Shown here in pieces: positions 24,268 through 33,451 of a DNA stretch of 64,000 nucleotides. The notes under the pieces are model-generated. The model saw nothing but the letters and a program-made list of their open reading frames with translations, searched no databases and was not told the origin of the DNA. Both the position numbers and the translations under genes were made by a program. Source of the DNA: an uncultured Dehalococcoidia bacterium (lineage in GTDB: Bacteria; Chloroflexota; Dehalococcoidia; Lucifugimonadales; UBA3495); NCBI GenBank assembly GCA_958296225.1, contig OY282456.1:2728001-2792000 (forward strand), in the 5' to 3' direction. Positions within the stretch are counted from its first letter, which is position 1; every line of letters starts with the position of its first letter.

Positions 24268-26124
24268 ATGGCACGGCAGGAATTTGAACATCGCCTGTTG
24301 GTAACTCCCGAACGACCGGGCGTTTATCTGATGAAAAACGCCCGGGGCGCGGTGATTTACGTCGGCAAGGCGGCGGTGCTGCGGAACCGGCTGCGTTCCT
24401 ATTTCGGCTCCCCGGCCGGCCACGACCGCAAGACGCGCCGGATGGTCAGCGAACTGGCCGACTTCGAGTTCATCGTCACCGACACCGAAGCCGAAGCCCT
24501 CATCCTCGAAAACACCCTCATCAAGCGCCACCGACCCTATTTCAACGTCCGCCTCAAAGACGACAAAACCTATCCCTACCTCAAAGTTGACCTGGCCGAG
24601 GAATTTCCCCGAGTGTACATCACGCGCGGGGTGCATCAGGACGGCGCCCGCTATTTCGGCCCCTTCGCCAGCGCCGGCAGCGTCCGCCAGTCTATGGACC
24701 TGGTGAAAAAACTCTTTCCCTACCGTTCCTGCACGAAAAAGATTACCGGAACCGACCCCAGGCCGTGCCTGGAATACTACATCCACCGCTGCGTCGGCCC
24801 CTGCGCCGGGCTGGCCAGCCGGGAAGAATACGCCGAAGTCGTCAAGCAGGTCATCCTCTTTCTGGAAGGCAACACCGAAACCGTTACCGGCCAGCTGCGC
24901 GGGAAAATGGAAGCCGCCGCCGAAGAGCTGGAGTTTGAACGGGCGGCCGCCCTGCGCGACCAGGTAGCAGCTATCCAGAAGTTCGAGGAAGAACGCACGG
25001 TCAAGGTGGACTCCGGCCGCCTCACCGACCTTGACGCCATCGCGGTAGCGGTGGCCGCCAACGAAACCTGGGTTGAGGTATTCTTTGTGCGGCGCGGCAA
25101 GCTCATCGGGCGCGACCACTTTTTTATGGAAGGCCCCCAGGACGATGCGCCGGGCGCAATCATCGCCCAGTTCGTCCAGCAGTTCTACGCCACCGCCCTG
25201 GAAGTCCCGCCGACGATTATGGTGCAGCACGACCCGCCGGCAGAGGACGTTCCCTTACTGCAACAGTTTCTCCGCAACCGGCGCGGCGGCGCGGTGCGCC
25301 TCTACCGGCCCCAGCGCGGCGAGAACCGCAAGCTGATGCAGGTGGTAGCCGAAAATGCGACCCAGGGTCTGGCCCAGCACCGGGTCAAGTGGCTCAACCG
25401 CTCCGACGCCATCCAGGGCGCGCTCTCCGAACTGGAAGAAGAGTTGAGCCTGCCAGCCCTGCCCCTGCGGATGGAGTGCTACGACATCTCCCACGTCCAG
25501 GGCAGCAACCTGGTCGGCAGCATGGTAGTGTTCGACGACGGCAAGCCGCGCACCCGCGATTACCGCCGTTTCAAAATCAAGGCGGTGGCGGGCGTTGACG
25601 ACTACGCCAGTATGAAGGAGATGCTGACTCGCCGTTTCAAGCGGCTGAGCCAGGCCATCGCCAACCCCGACCCGGAGGGCAAGGTGGATGCGTGGGGCGT
25701 AGTGCCCAACCTGGTGATTATCGACGGCGGCAAAGGGCACCTGTCGGCGGCGCGAGAGGTTATGCTGCACCTGGGCCTGGAGCAAATCCCCCTATGCGCG
25801 CTGGCCAAAGAGAACGAAGAACTGTTCGTCCCCCACACGCCGGAACCCATCATCCTGCCCCGCGACTCCCAGGCTCTCTATCTGATGCAGCGCATCCGGG
25901 ACGAAGCCCATCGGTTCGCCATCACCTTTCACCGCAACCTGCGTTCCAAGAGCAGTTTGAAATCGCCCATTGATATGGTGACGGGCATCGGGCCCAAGCG
26001 AAAACGGATGCTATTGCGCCGCTTCGGGTCCTTGCAGGGCATCAAGGAAGCCAGCGTTGAGGACATCGCCGCCGTGCCCGGATTGACCCGCTCGCTGGCG
26101 CTCCGGCTGAAGCAAACTATCTAG
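24268..26124 (+). CDS. uvrC: UvrABC system protein C
   Basis: The 618-residue dual-incision nuclease of nucleotide excision repair. The GIY-YIG domain is at the start (PGVYLMKNARGAVIYVGKA), followed by a cysteine-containing segment (YRSCTKKITGTDPRPCLEYYIHRCVGPC), a UvrB-binding UVR motif (about 205-240), and the RNase H-like 5' nuclease domain (MECYDISHVQGSNLVGSMVVFDDGKP, LVIIDGGKGHL). A C-terminal helix-hairpin-helix ends the protein (GIGPKRKRMLLRRFGSLQGI and VPGLTRSLALRL). All domains are intact. Confidence 0.97.
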   Translation: MARQEFEHRLLVTPERPGVYLMKNARGAVIYVGKAAVLRNRLRSYFGSPAGHDRKTRRMVSELADFEFIVTDTEAEALILENTLIKRHRPYFNVRLKDDKTYPYLKVDLAEEFPRVYITRGVHQDGARYFGPFASAGSVRQSMDLVKKLFPYRSCTKKITGTDPRPCLEYYIHRCVGPCAGLASREEYAEVVKQVILFLEGNTETVTGQLRGKMEAAAEELEFERAAALRDQVAAIQKFEEERTVKVDSGRLTDLDAIAVAVAANETWVEVFFVRRGKLIGRDHFFMEGPQDDAPGAIIAQFVQQFYATALEVPPTIMVQHDPPAEDVPLLQQFLRNRRGGAVRLYRPQRGENRKLMQVVAENATQGLAQHRVKWLNRSDAIQGALSELEEELSLPALPLRMECYDISHVQGSNLVGSMVVFDDGKPRTRDYRRFKIKAVAGVDDYASMKEMLTRRFKRLSQAIANPDPEGKVDAWGVVPNLVIIDGGKGHLSAAREVMLHLGLEQIPLCALAKENEELFVPHTPEPIILPRDSQALYLMQRIRDEAHRFAITFHRNLRSKSSLKSPIDMVTGIGPKRKRMLLRRFGSLQGIKEASVEDIAAVPGLTRSLALRLKQTI

Positions 26125-26484
26125 ACCGGCGCGCCGGCGCCGGTCGCCACGGAACCGCCGACGACACTGCCCACCGGCGCCCAACCTCCGGCCGCCGCCG
26201 AATCCGCGAACCCGGACGCGCTGGGCGAGCGGGTATTGCAGTCGTTAGCCCAGCGCAGCCCCGCCGGCGCGTTGGCCCGGCTCCGGCAGATGCCGGCCGC
26301 CGACCAGGGCATCCTGCTGGCGCTGCTGACGCCGGCAGAGCTGTCCGACATCCTCTGGAAAGGCAGCATCGGCCTGGCGGCGGCGCTGGCGATTGCCATA
26401 GTCGGCAACCTGCTGGTGGCCGCCCTCACCGGGGCGGGGGCGCCGCTGGCCTTGCGCCGCCTGGGAATTGACCCGGTAGCATAA
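26125..26484 (+). other. In-frame open extension after the uvrC stop (possible small membrane protein)
   Basis: After the TAG of uvrC the same frame stays open for about 119 codons: first a Pro/Ala/Thr-rich stretch, then AQRSPAGALARLRQMPAADQGILLALL and a hydrophobic segment (IGLAAALAIAIVGNLLVAAL). There is no ATG; TTG at 26236 is the nearest start and lacks a clear ribosome site. It may be a small single-pass protein started at TTG, a remnant, or chance open frame in GC-rich DNA. Confidence 0.3.
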
Positions 26485-26536
26485 TGTTGTGATTAGAGGC
26501 GCGCATAGCGTGACGCCGTTGGAGTCCCTCAAGAAT

Positions 26537-26915
26537 ATGACAATGACAATGGAAGTCCTGCTGCACGGCCGCCTGCGGGAAGTGAACTGCGACCAGGGCA
26601 CGGCTGAACTGCACAACTACGGCGCGCCAGCCATCGCTTTGCGGTTCGAGGCCGGCCTGAACAAAACGATGCGGCAGATTGGCAACCCGCTATGTCAAAG
26701 TCAGGGGCAGCGGACGCTACAACGCCAACGACGAACGGGAAACGGTTACGGTACGCGAGGTTGTCGCAGAGCGGTCGGCGATTGACGATTTGCGCGCGCG
26801 GGAGCCTAAAATCTTTGACCCGGATAAGGCTGCCGTCTTTTATCAGCACGACGCTGGTGACCCGATTGACATTGCAGAGTTCATCCGTGTCATCTACGAA
26901 GGACGCGACTTGTAA
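26537..26915 (+). pseudogene. Antitoxin-like protein gene broken by a frameshift
   Basis: The first frame gives MEVLLHGRLREVNCDQGTAEL...RFEAGLNKTMRQI. The second frame, picked up at about 26679, continues ATRYVKVRGSGRYNANDE...FDPDKAAVFYQHDAGDPIDIAEFIRVIYEGRDL. Joined, they read as one protein of a family that commonly precedes PIN-domain toxins. Removing one G near 26678-26682 restores the frame. It is followed by a toxin fragment, so the whole locus is decayed. Confidence 0.65.
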
Positions 26916-26985
26916 CTGCCCGCTCCTCTCCCACGACCGCGATTTTGGCAATCCCCCGGAGTTGCGGGTAATCCGCGGTGGCTGA
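26911..26985 (+). pseudogene. C-terminal remnant of a PIN-domain (VapC-like) toxin
   Basis: The 24 codons before the stop read CNCPLLSHDRDFGNPPELRVIRGG. The HDRDF...P.LRVI pattern is the usual end of PIN toxins (last acidic active-site residue and final strand). The rest of the toxin is missing: the antitoxin frame ends immediately before it at 26915. This indicates an internal deletion that removed nearly all of the toxin. Confidence 0.6.
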
Positions 26986-27104
26986 CGGCGCGCCGGCGGG
27001 CAATCGGACGAACCCGCCGCCGTTTCGCCTTGCCACCAAACCGGGCCTTACATTACCATACCGTTGCAGCAATGGTAGGGACGGTTGGGCTATGGTGCGC
27101 GAGG

Positions 27105-27794
27105 ATGATTAAGCTTAGTATCACGTTGCCGGCGGGCGCGCAGGTGTGCATTGAGTCCGACGACCGGGAGCTGGTGCGCGAGGTGTTGCACACCTTTATG
27201 CCCCAACTGACCGGAGCGAACGGCGAACCGGCAGCGCCGGTGGCCCCAGTCAGCGCGGAGCCGCCAGCCCCCTATGCCAACGGGTACGGCCCTGAAAACG
27301 GCGCCGTGCCGAACGCGGCCACCGACCCGGCGGCGGTCCGTATTGAGCCGGTTACGCCGCCGCCGGCCCCGCCAACGGCGCACCCGGCGGCCGTCCAGCC
27401 GGCAATGCCAGCCCCGGCGCCGGCCCCGGCGGAACGGGCCGGCGCTGCCAACGGCGCCCTCGCGGCCGAACCCGCCACGGCGGCGGAACGGGAGTTCCTG
27501 GCCTTTTGCCAGCAGGTCAACCCGCTGGGCGATATGCGTAAAGTGGTGGTGGCCGCCGAGGCGGCGCATCGCTACCTGAACGTGAACAGCGTTGACCCCG
27601 ACGAACTGTCCCATCTGTTCACCTTGGCCGGCTGGCCGATACCGCATAGCTTTGTCCAGACGCTGCGCAACGCCGCCCGCACCAAGTTCCGCTGGCTGGA
27701 ACGCATACCGGGCCTGCCGGGCCACTATAAGGTTACGAACACCGGGCGCAGCATCGTTCTGGGCGATGGGGGAATATCATCTGAATCGGGGTAA
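27105..27794 (+). CDS. Hypothetical protein with Pro/Ala-rich linker and C-terminal helical domain
   Basis: A 229-residue protein. The start MIKLSITLPAGAQVCIESDDRELVREVLHTFMPQL looks like a small folded unit. Residues 35-120 are a flexible Ala/Pro-rich linker. The C-terminal part (AEREFLAFCQQVNPLGDMRKVVVAAEAAHRYL, FTLAGWPIPHSFVQTLRNAARTKFRWLERIPG) resembles a winged-helix-like module ending in a strand hairpin (HYKVTNTGRSIVL). I do not recognise the family. The ATG at 27105 is preceded by GAGG with almost no spacer; ATG at 27072 is an alternative. Confidence 0.6.
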   Translation: MIKLSITLPAGAQVCIESDDRELVREVLHTFMPQLTGANGEPAAPVAPVSAEPPAPYANGYGPENGAVPNAATDPAAVRIEPVTPPPAPPTAHPAAVQPAMPAPAPAPAERAGAANGALAAEPATAAEREFLAFCQQVNPLGDMRKVVVAAEAAHRYLNVNSVDPDELSHLFTLAGWPIPHSFVQTLRNAARTKFRWLERIPGLPGHYKVTNTGRSIVLGDGGISSESG

Positions 27795-27887
27795 TCCTGC
27801 TCCGGGCAATGTAGTACAATTCGGGCTGTCCCCGCCGGTTTTCGCGCCGGCCCTTTTATCCCGGTTCACTATTGAGGAGAACACGCC

Positions 27888-29306
27888 ATGAGAATGTATA
27901 TCTGCGGTGAGTGGGTTGACCGCGATGACAAAATGCCCGTTATCAATCCTTTCGACCAGTCCGCCTTTGATACGGTGCCCCGCGGTTCCGCCGCCGATGT
28001 GGCCGCCGCCATCGCCAGTGCGGTGCGCGGCTCCGGCGTGATGGGCAAGCTGCCCGCCCACCGCCGCTATGCCATCCTGAAACGCGCCGCCGACCTGATG
28101 GCCGAGCGCGCCGACGACCTGGCGGAAACCATCACCCGCGAAGAGGGCAAGGTCATCGCCGAAGGCCGCGCCGAAGTGCAGCGCGCCATCCAGACCATCA
28201 CCCTGTCGGCCGAGGAAGCCAAGCGGCTCCACGGCGAAACCGTGCCGCTGGACGCCGCCCCCGGCATCGTCAGCCAGTTCGGGTTCACCATCCGCGTGCC
28301 GGTGGGCGTGGTGGCCGCCATCGCGCCCTTCAACTTCCCCCTCAACCTGGTGTGCCACAAGGTGGGGCCGGCCCTGGCCGGCGGCAACGCCGTCATCCTC
28401 AAGCCGGCCGGCGATACGCCCCTGTCCGCGCTGAAACTCACCGAGATTCTGCTGGAAGCCGGCCTGCCCGCAGAGGCTATCCAGACCATCACCGGCTCCG
28501 GCGCCGAGATTGGCGACGCCATCACCGGCTCGCCCCACGTCCGCAAGATTACTTTCACCGGCAGCATGGAAGTGGGCGACCGCATCTGCCGCAACGCCGG
28601 CATCAAGAAGGTAACTATGGAGCTGGGTTCCAACAGCCCGCTTATCATTATGTCCGACGCCGACATTGCAAAGGTAGCAGCGGCCACCGTCGCCAGCGGC
28701 TTCTCCAACGCCGGGCAGGTGTGCATTTCGACGCAGCGGGTTTTCGCCGCCCGCGCCATTTACGCCGACCTGCTGGACGCCCTGGTGCAGCCCACGCAAG
28801 AGTTCAACGTCGGCAACCCCTTTGACGAGGACGTTAAGATGGGGCCGATGATTCGCCAGACCGACGCCGAACGGGTGGAAAGCTGGATTGCCGAGGCCGT
28901 GGGCCAGGGCGCCCGCGTCATCGCCGGCGGCGACCGGGACGGCACCCTGCACACCGCCACCGTGGTCGCCGACGCCCGCCCCGATATGCTCATCTCCCGC
29001 GAGGAGCTGTTCGGCCCCGCAGTCGCCGTCAGCGCCTTTGACGACATCGACGACGCCATCGCCAAGGCCAACGATACCCGCTTCGGCCTCTCCGCCGGCA
29101 TCTTCACCCAGAACGTGGACTGGGCCATGAAATTCGCCCAGGAAGTCCATTCCGGCAACCTGCACATCAACTCCTCGCCCCAGTGGCGCGCCGACCTGAT
29201 GCCCTACGGCGGCCTCAAGGACAGCGGCATGGGCAAGGAAGGCCCCGCCTACGCCATTGAGGAAATGACCGAGCTCAAAATGGTAGTCTTCCACCTGGGC
29301 GGATAA
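27888..29306 (+). CDS. NAD(P)-dependent aldehyde dehydrogenase
   Basis: A 472-residue aldehyde dehydrogenase that oxidises an aldehyde to an acid. PFNFPLNLVCHKVGPALAGGNAVILKPA and FTGSMEVG form the cofactor site. The general-base Glu is in TMELGSNSP, and the nucleophile Cys is in GQVCISTQRVF. The C-terminal NDTRFGLSAGIFT and GGLKDSGMGKEG complete the family set. GAGGAG precedes the ATG. The closest known types are glyceraldehyde-3-phosphate (non-phosphorylating), lactaldehyde or succinate-semialdehyde dehydrogenases; the substrate is not determined. Confidence 0.93.
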   Translation: MRMYICGEWVDRDDKMPVINPFDQSAFDTVPRGSAADVAAAIASAVRGSGVMGKLPAHRRYAILKRAADLMAERADDLAETITREEGKVIAEGRAEVQRAIQTITLSAEEAKRLHGETVPLDAAPGIVSQFGFTIRVPVGVVAAIAPFNFPLNLVCHKVGPALAGGNAVILKPAGDTPLSALKLTEILLEAGLPAEAIQTITGSGAEIGDAITGSPHVRKITFTGSMEVGDRICRNAGIKKVTMELGSNSPLIIMSDADIAKVAAATVASGFSNAGQVCISTQRVFAARAIYADLLDALVQPTQEFNVGNPFDEDVKMGPMIRQTDAERVESWIAEAVGQGARVIAGGDRDGTLHTATVVADARPDMLISREELFGPAVAVSAFDDIDDAIAKANDTRFGLSAGIFTQNVDWAMKFAQEVHSGNLHINSSPQWRADLMPYGGLKDSGMGKEGPAYAIEEMTELKMVVFHLGG

Positions 29307-29335
29307 GGCGCTCCGGGAAGCTCCCGCAGCGCCTT
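29305..29335 (+). terminator. Hairpin after the aldehyde dehydrogenase gene
   Basis: AAGGCGCT (29305-29312) pairs with AGCGCCTT (29328-29335), with an inner GGGA.TCCC helper. It begins at the stop codon, so it is well placed to end the ALDH transcript. Confidence 0.55.
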
Positions 29336-29341
29336 GATGCC

Positions 29342-29367
29342 ATGGGGCGAATAATTATTCGCCCCAT
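29342..29367. terminator. Perfect 26-bp palindrome, probable bidirectional terminator
   Basis: ATGGGGCGAAT, AATT, then the exact complement of the first arm. It lies between convergent genes with A/T-rich centre and serves both strands equally. Confidence 0.7.
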
Positions 29368-29374
29368 CGCATTC

Positions 29375-30073
29375 CTACAATTCCCCCATCCCAACCAGCG
29401 CGGCCTGCACCTCGGTTTGCAGCGCCTGGAAAACATCGCCTACGCTGCCGCGCGCGTCCACCGTCACGAAGTTGTGCTCCTTCGCCAGTTGCCGGAACTC
29501 GTCAATCAGCGCGCTTTGATACTGGATGAAGTTCTCGTACAGGTCGGTGCTGCGCAGGAAATCCTCCCCCGATTCCCAGTGGTCCAGCTGGCGCACCGAC
29601 AGCACCCGCGGCAGCAGGTGTTCCACGTCCACGTCCAGGTAAAGGACGCGGTCGGGGACTGCCGCGAACTCGAACACGTCGTTGAGCCAGCGGGCCGGCA
29701 CGCCGCGCACCCGCGCCCGGGCAATGATGGAAAAGATGTAGCGGTCAACCAGGGCCACCATCCCGGAGCGCAGCGCCGGCACGATGTTTTTCTCCAGCCG
29801 GTCCCAGAAGTCGGTGGCGTAAAACAGGTTCAGCGTGAGGGCGTCCAGGGTGTTCCCCCGCATCGCCCGGTCAATGCCGGTGGCAGCCAGTGTGGAGCGG
29901 CGAAACCCCGTTACCAGTACGGCGTAGCCCTCGGCTTCCAGCCATTCCTGCAACATGGCAATCTGCGTCGAACGGCCCACCCCGTCGGTGCCTTCCAGCA
30001 CGATGAGGCGTCCCGTAATAGCTTCTTCGCCGGCTCCGGGCGGAGTGTGGCCATAGAACCTCATGCTACTCAT
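29375..30073 (-). CDS. Thymidylate kinase-like protein with altered P-loop
   Basis: A 232-residue P-loop kinase of the dTMP kinase family. The Walker A is EGTDGVGRST, with Arg in place of the invariant Lys. Other features are normal: the DRY-type motif in LVDRYIFSIIARARVRGV, and LYLDVDVEHLLPRVLS. The Lys to Arg change usually cripples phosphate binding, so the protein may be regulatory, use another donor, or pair with the intact paralogue upstream at 30149. It starts 75 bp after that gene. The C-terminal third differs from canonical Tmk. Confidence 0.8.
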   Translation of the reverse strand: MSSMRFYGHTPPGAGEEAITGRLIVLEGTDGVGRSTQIAMLQEWLEAEGYAVLVTGFRRSTLAATGIDRAMRGNTLDALTLNLFYATDFWDRLEKNIVPALRSGMVALVDRYIFSIIARARVRGVPARWLNDVFEFAAVPDRVLYLDVDVEHLLPRVLSVRQLDHWESGEDFLRSTDLYENFIQYQSALIDEFRQLAKEHNFVTVDARGSVGDVFQALQTEVQAALVGMGEL

Positions 30074-30148
30074 CTTCGGTGCTCCCCCGTAATTCCTGCG
30101 ATTAGACGCCGTCCCTGCCGGCGGCGAGTGGAAAATTGCGCGCCATGG

Positions 30149-30985
30149 CTAGCCGTCGGAGCCGGCCGCCGCCGCTTCCTGCTCCGTCAGCCGGCGGCGC
30201 ATCGGCGACGTGATGTAACGCCCGCTCAGGCCGAACCGGCCCAACGACTCGGGCAGGCTGGGCCCGCGAATTCTCATGGTGTCGTTGATGAGCGGCTCCA
30301 CGTAACGCCGCACCTGCTGCTGCTGCACCGCAATCGGCTGGGTGGCGTCTATGGTCATCAGGCCAAACTCTTCGGTCAACGCATCGTACTCTTCCAGCAA
30401 CCGGCCCTGGAAGATGCGGAAAGACTTCTCACGGTCGCCGGAAAAGCCCATGTCCTGCCCGGATTCGTAGTAGCCCAGCTCCTCGCGCCCGACGCTGATG
30501 CGGTGGATTGAAACGTCCAGGGGAACCTTGAAATACAGAGCCAGCGACGGCTGCACCGCGAAGGAATAAACGCGCCGCAGCCATTCCCGATTCACCCCAC
30601 GGGCTGCGTCCCGGGCAAAGGCCGTGAAAACGTAGCGGTCGGCCAGCACGACGGCGCCGGCGCGCAGGGCCGGAATTATCTGGGCGTGGACCCGGTTGGT
30701 GAAGTCGGCGGCGTGAATCAGGCTGAAAGACATCGGGGTCAACAGCTCTTCCACCTTGCCCCGCTTGGTAGTCCGGCGGACGATTGGCGACGAGTTCCAC
30801 TCGGTGAACACCGTTACCAGGTTCTGGCTGGTGAGCCATTTCCCCAGCAGGTCAATCTGGGTGCTTTTGCCGGAGCCGTCAATGCCCTCCACGATAATCA
30901 GCTTGCCCGGATACTCCCCGTCGTCCGGGTGCTGGCCGTAACGCTCTCCCATCTTGTACCCCGGTTGTTCTTGCAGCGCGGTCAT
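30149..30985 (-). CDS. Thymidylate kinase-like protein with canonical P-loop
   Basis: A 278-residue kinase with intact Walker A (VEGIDGSGKST) and the DR motif VVLADRYVFTAFARDAARGV. It has TEWNSSPIVRRTTKRGKVEELL and a long C-terminal extension (about 70 residues beyond normal Tmk) ending MRRRLTEQEAAAAGSDG. The start overlaps the ppx stop by 4 bp (ATGA). Canonical Tmk is about 205-215 residues, so this is an unusual long form. It could phosphorylate dTMP, or another nucleotide in a polyphosphate-linked pathway given its neighbour. Confidence 0.82.
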   Translation of the reverse strand: MTALQEQPGYKMGERYGQHPDDGEYPGKLIIVEGIDGSGKSTQIDLLGKWLTSQNLVTVFTEWNSSPIVRRTTKRGKVEELLTPMSFSLIHAADFTNRVHAQIIPALRAGAVVLADRYVFTAFARDAARGVNREWLRRVYSFAVQPSLALYFKVPLDVSIHRISVGREELGYYESGQDMGFSGDREKSFRIFQGRLLEEYDALTEEFGLMTIDATQPIAVQQQQVRRYVEPLINDTMRIRGPSLPESLGRFGLSGRYITSPMRRRLTEQEAAAAGSDG

Positions 30986-32571
30986 AGCTCACCTCTTACA
31001 ATCTGGATGTCTTCGCCAAAGGCTGTTTCCCATCTCTTTTCAATATCGGGCGCGGCCACCGGCGACCAGGCCGGCGTGGCAATTGCCAGCTTACCCGATT
31101 GCCGGCCAATTTGTACGACGCTGGCCGAACATTCCGGCGGCAAACGATTGTCCAGTTCGTCCGCCAGCGTCAGCGCCACGGCGGCCTGTCCGATTAGTTT
31201 CCCGTCCTGCCCGGTCAGCAGCCGGGAGCGGGTGAATCGCTTGGGCAGCTGTCCCGTTTCGGCCGCCAGCAGAATCGCCGCAATCTGCGCCGATTCCCGG
31301 TGCGTGAATCCGGGCAAGTCGGTGCGCACTATTATACTCGCAGTTCGGTTCAATCGGTTGTAAAAATCAACGGCATTCCCGATGTCCACCAGCCAGGCGG
31401 CGCATTGCAGCGCGCCGGCAAGGTGATTGTGCCGGCCTTGCCAGGCGGCGGCGGCGATGCGGCCCGCCAGGGCGGCCCGGCGCTCGCCCCGCCGCGCGAA
31501 ACGTGGGGCAAACCGCTGGGTCAGGTCGATTAGCGATGCCTGCCTTACGGAATTGAGCGACGGCAGGCGGATTTTACCTTGCGCCGGCAGTTCATCGGGA
31601 TGCCGGGCCAAACCTTCCCGCAGCCCCTGGCCGGATACCAGGATGCCGTCGGCGGCGGCGTGCTGCGCCAGGGCGTGGGCGACCACGGCGCCCCCGACGA
31701 TGGAATGGCTGCGCTCCGGGTTCATCTCCGGGATTGCGGCCCGTTCCCGGCAAGACCGGCCGGCGAGACTTTCGGCCAGCCCGGTGAGAGCGTCGGCGCT
31801 GATTTGATACCCGTGCACCTTAATTATGGGATAGAATTCGCGGCCCCGGGCCAGCCGGGAAAGCAGGCGCACCGACCCGCCGGAACCGACCAGTACGCCG
31901 CCCTCCGACCGGGTTGGCGCCCCGGCTTGCGCCAGCACGGCGCGCACGTGTCGATAAGCGGCCTGCACGTTTCCGGGAGTGGGCCGGTCAGTCAGGCGAA
32001 AGCGGTTGGCGATACGCAGGCTGCCCAGCGGCAGGGAAGCGCTGGCCTGCAAAGCGCGGTCGGCGAACCGGACTATCTCCGTACTGCCGCCGCCGATGTC
32101 GGCCAGCAGACCGTCGCTCACGCGCAAGCCGTGAATGGCCCCGATGAAACAGTATGCCGCTTCGTCCTTGCCGTCAATAATTCGCAGCGGGATGCCAAAA
32201 CGGTTCCTGGCGGCGTCGGTAATAGCGGCGGCGTTGCCGGACTCGCGCAGCGCCGCCGTGGCCACGGCGTGAATGGCGCGGATGCCGTACCCGCGAGCGA
32301 CCAGAGCGAAATCCTCCAGGGCGTCAACCGTGCTGGCAACCCCCCGCGAGTCCAGAATACCGTTCTTGTCCACGTGGCTCATCAGGTTCAGGTTCACCCG
32401 CTGCTGCGCCACAATTTCGATGCCCCCGCCGGGGTTAACCTGCATCACCACCGCTCGCGCCGAACCCGAACCGATGTCAATAACGCCCGTGTATCTGGAA
32501 TCAGCCGCGGCTGCCGAAGCCTTGTTACCGGTCGCGGCGCTGGCGGGGTTGATGGCTTGGGTCAGTGTCAT
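30982..32571 (-). CDS. Ppx/GppA family exopolyphosphatase / guanosine pentaphosphatase
   Basis: A 529-residue ASKHA-fold phosphatase. The first phosphate loop is GVIDIGSGSARAVVMQV, followed by AVATAALRESGN, the catalytic-site Glu of DGKDEAAYCFIGAIHG, and the second loop LLADIGGGSTEIVRF. A C-terminal HD-like helical region has LQCAAWLVDIGNAVDFYN. These enzymes remove terminal phosphate from polyphosphate or from pppGpp. GAGG lies 6 bases before the ATG at 32571. It is the first gene of a ppx-tmk-tmk operon. Confidence 0.92.
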   Translation of the reverse strand: MTLTQAINPASAATGNKASAAAADSRYTGVIDIGSGSARAVVMQVNPGGGIEIVAQQRVNLNLMSHVDKNGILDSRGVASTVDALEDFALVARGYGIRAIHAVATAALRESGNAAAITDAARNRFGIPLRIIDGKDEAAYCFIGAIHGLRVSDGLLADIGGGSTEIVRFADRALQASASLPLGSLRIANRFRLTDRPTPGNVQAAYRHVRAVLAQAGAPTRSEGGVLVGSGGSVRLLSRLARGREFYPIIKVHGYQISADALTGLAESLAGRSCRERAAIPEMNPERSHSIVGGAVVAHALAQHAAADGILVSGQGLREGLARHPDELPAQGKIRLPSLNSVRQASLIDLTQRFAPRFARRGERRAALAGRIAAAAWQGRHNHLAGALQCAAWLVDIGNAVDFYNRLNRTASIIVRTDLPGFTHRESAQIAAILLAAETGQLPKRFTRSRLLTGQDGKLIGQAAVALTLADELDNRLPPECSASVVQIGRQSGKLAIATPAWSPVAAPDIEKRWETAFGEDIQIVRGEL

Positions 32572-32666
32572 TGCAGTCCTCAAACCGGACGGGTTAAGGC
32601 GCCGGGGCCGCGGTGCTATAATCCGGCAACTGGCAGCGACGCGCAGGACGATACGGGAGGTTTGCT

Positions 32667-33416
32667 ATGCCCAGGCTGGAAGGAAAAATTGCCATCGTAA
32701 CCGGAGCGGCCCGCGGGATGGGCGAGGTAGAGGCCCGGCTGTTCGCCGCGGAAGGGGCCACGGTGGCGCTGTGCGACGTGTCGGACGCCGACGGCCAGCG
32801 AGTAGCCGAGGACATTGTCGCCGGCGGGGGCGCCGCCGAATACGTCCATCTGAACGTAACCGACGAAGACAATTGGCGGCAGGTCATCGGCGACACGGTG
32901 AACCGGCACGGGCGGCTGGACATTCTGGTGAACAACGCGGGCATTTCCGGCTACGACGAAGAGGACAATCTCGGCGCCACCACCTGGGACCGCCTGCTGG
33001 ACATCAACGCCAAAGGCGTGTTCCTGGGTATGAAACACGCTATCGGCGCGATGGAGCGGGGCGACGGCGGCAGCATCGTCAACATCTCGTCAATCTCCGG
33101 CATCGTGGGGCAAGAGTTCATCCATATGGGATACAACGCATCCAAAGGCGCGGTGCGGTTGATGACCAAATCCGCCGCCGTGCGGTGGGCGAAGGCCGGC
33201 ATCCGCGTCAACTCGGTTCACCCCGGCCTGATGCCGCCCATGGCCGGCGGTTCGGCCAGCTCCGAAACCCGCGACGCTATGATGGCCAATATCCCGATGC
33301 AGCGCACCGGCCGGCGTGAAGAGGTGGCCTACGCCGTGCTGTTCCTGGCCAGCGACGAGGCATCCTACATCACCGGCGCCGAGCTGGTGGTGGACGGCGG
33401 GTTCACCGCGCAATAG
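32667..33416 (+). CDS. Short-chain dehydrogenase/reductase
   Basis: A 249-residue classical SDR. The dinucleotide motif is TGAARGMGE (the usual GxxxGxG), followed by NNAGISG, catalytic Ser in VNISSISG, and YNASKGA with the Tyr-Lys pair. PMQRTGRREEVAYAVLFLASDEASYITGAELVVDGG is the standard end. An Asp after the second strand (LCDVSDAD) favours NAD over NADP. GGGAGG precedes the ATG. It resembles hydroxysteroid or 3-oxoacyl reductases, but the substrate is open. Confidence 0.93.
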   Translation: MPRLEGKIAIVTGAARGMGEVEARLFAAEGATVALCDVSDADGQRVAEDIVAGGGAAEYVHLNVTDEDNWRQVIGDTVNRHGRLDILVNNAGISGYDEEDNLGATTWDRLLDINAKGVFLGMKHAIGAMERGDGGSIVNISSISGIVGQEFIHMGYNASKGAVRLMTKSAAVRWAKAGIRVNSVHPGLMPPMAGGSASSETRDAMMANIPMQRTGRREEVAYAVLFLASDEASYITGAELVVDGGFTAQ

Positions 33417-33451
33417 CGGCCCGGGCCGCGATTTGGTCATTTGCCGCCATA

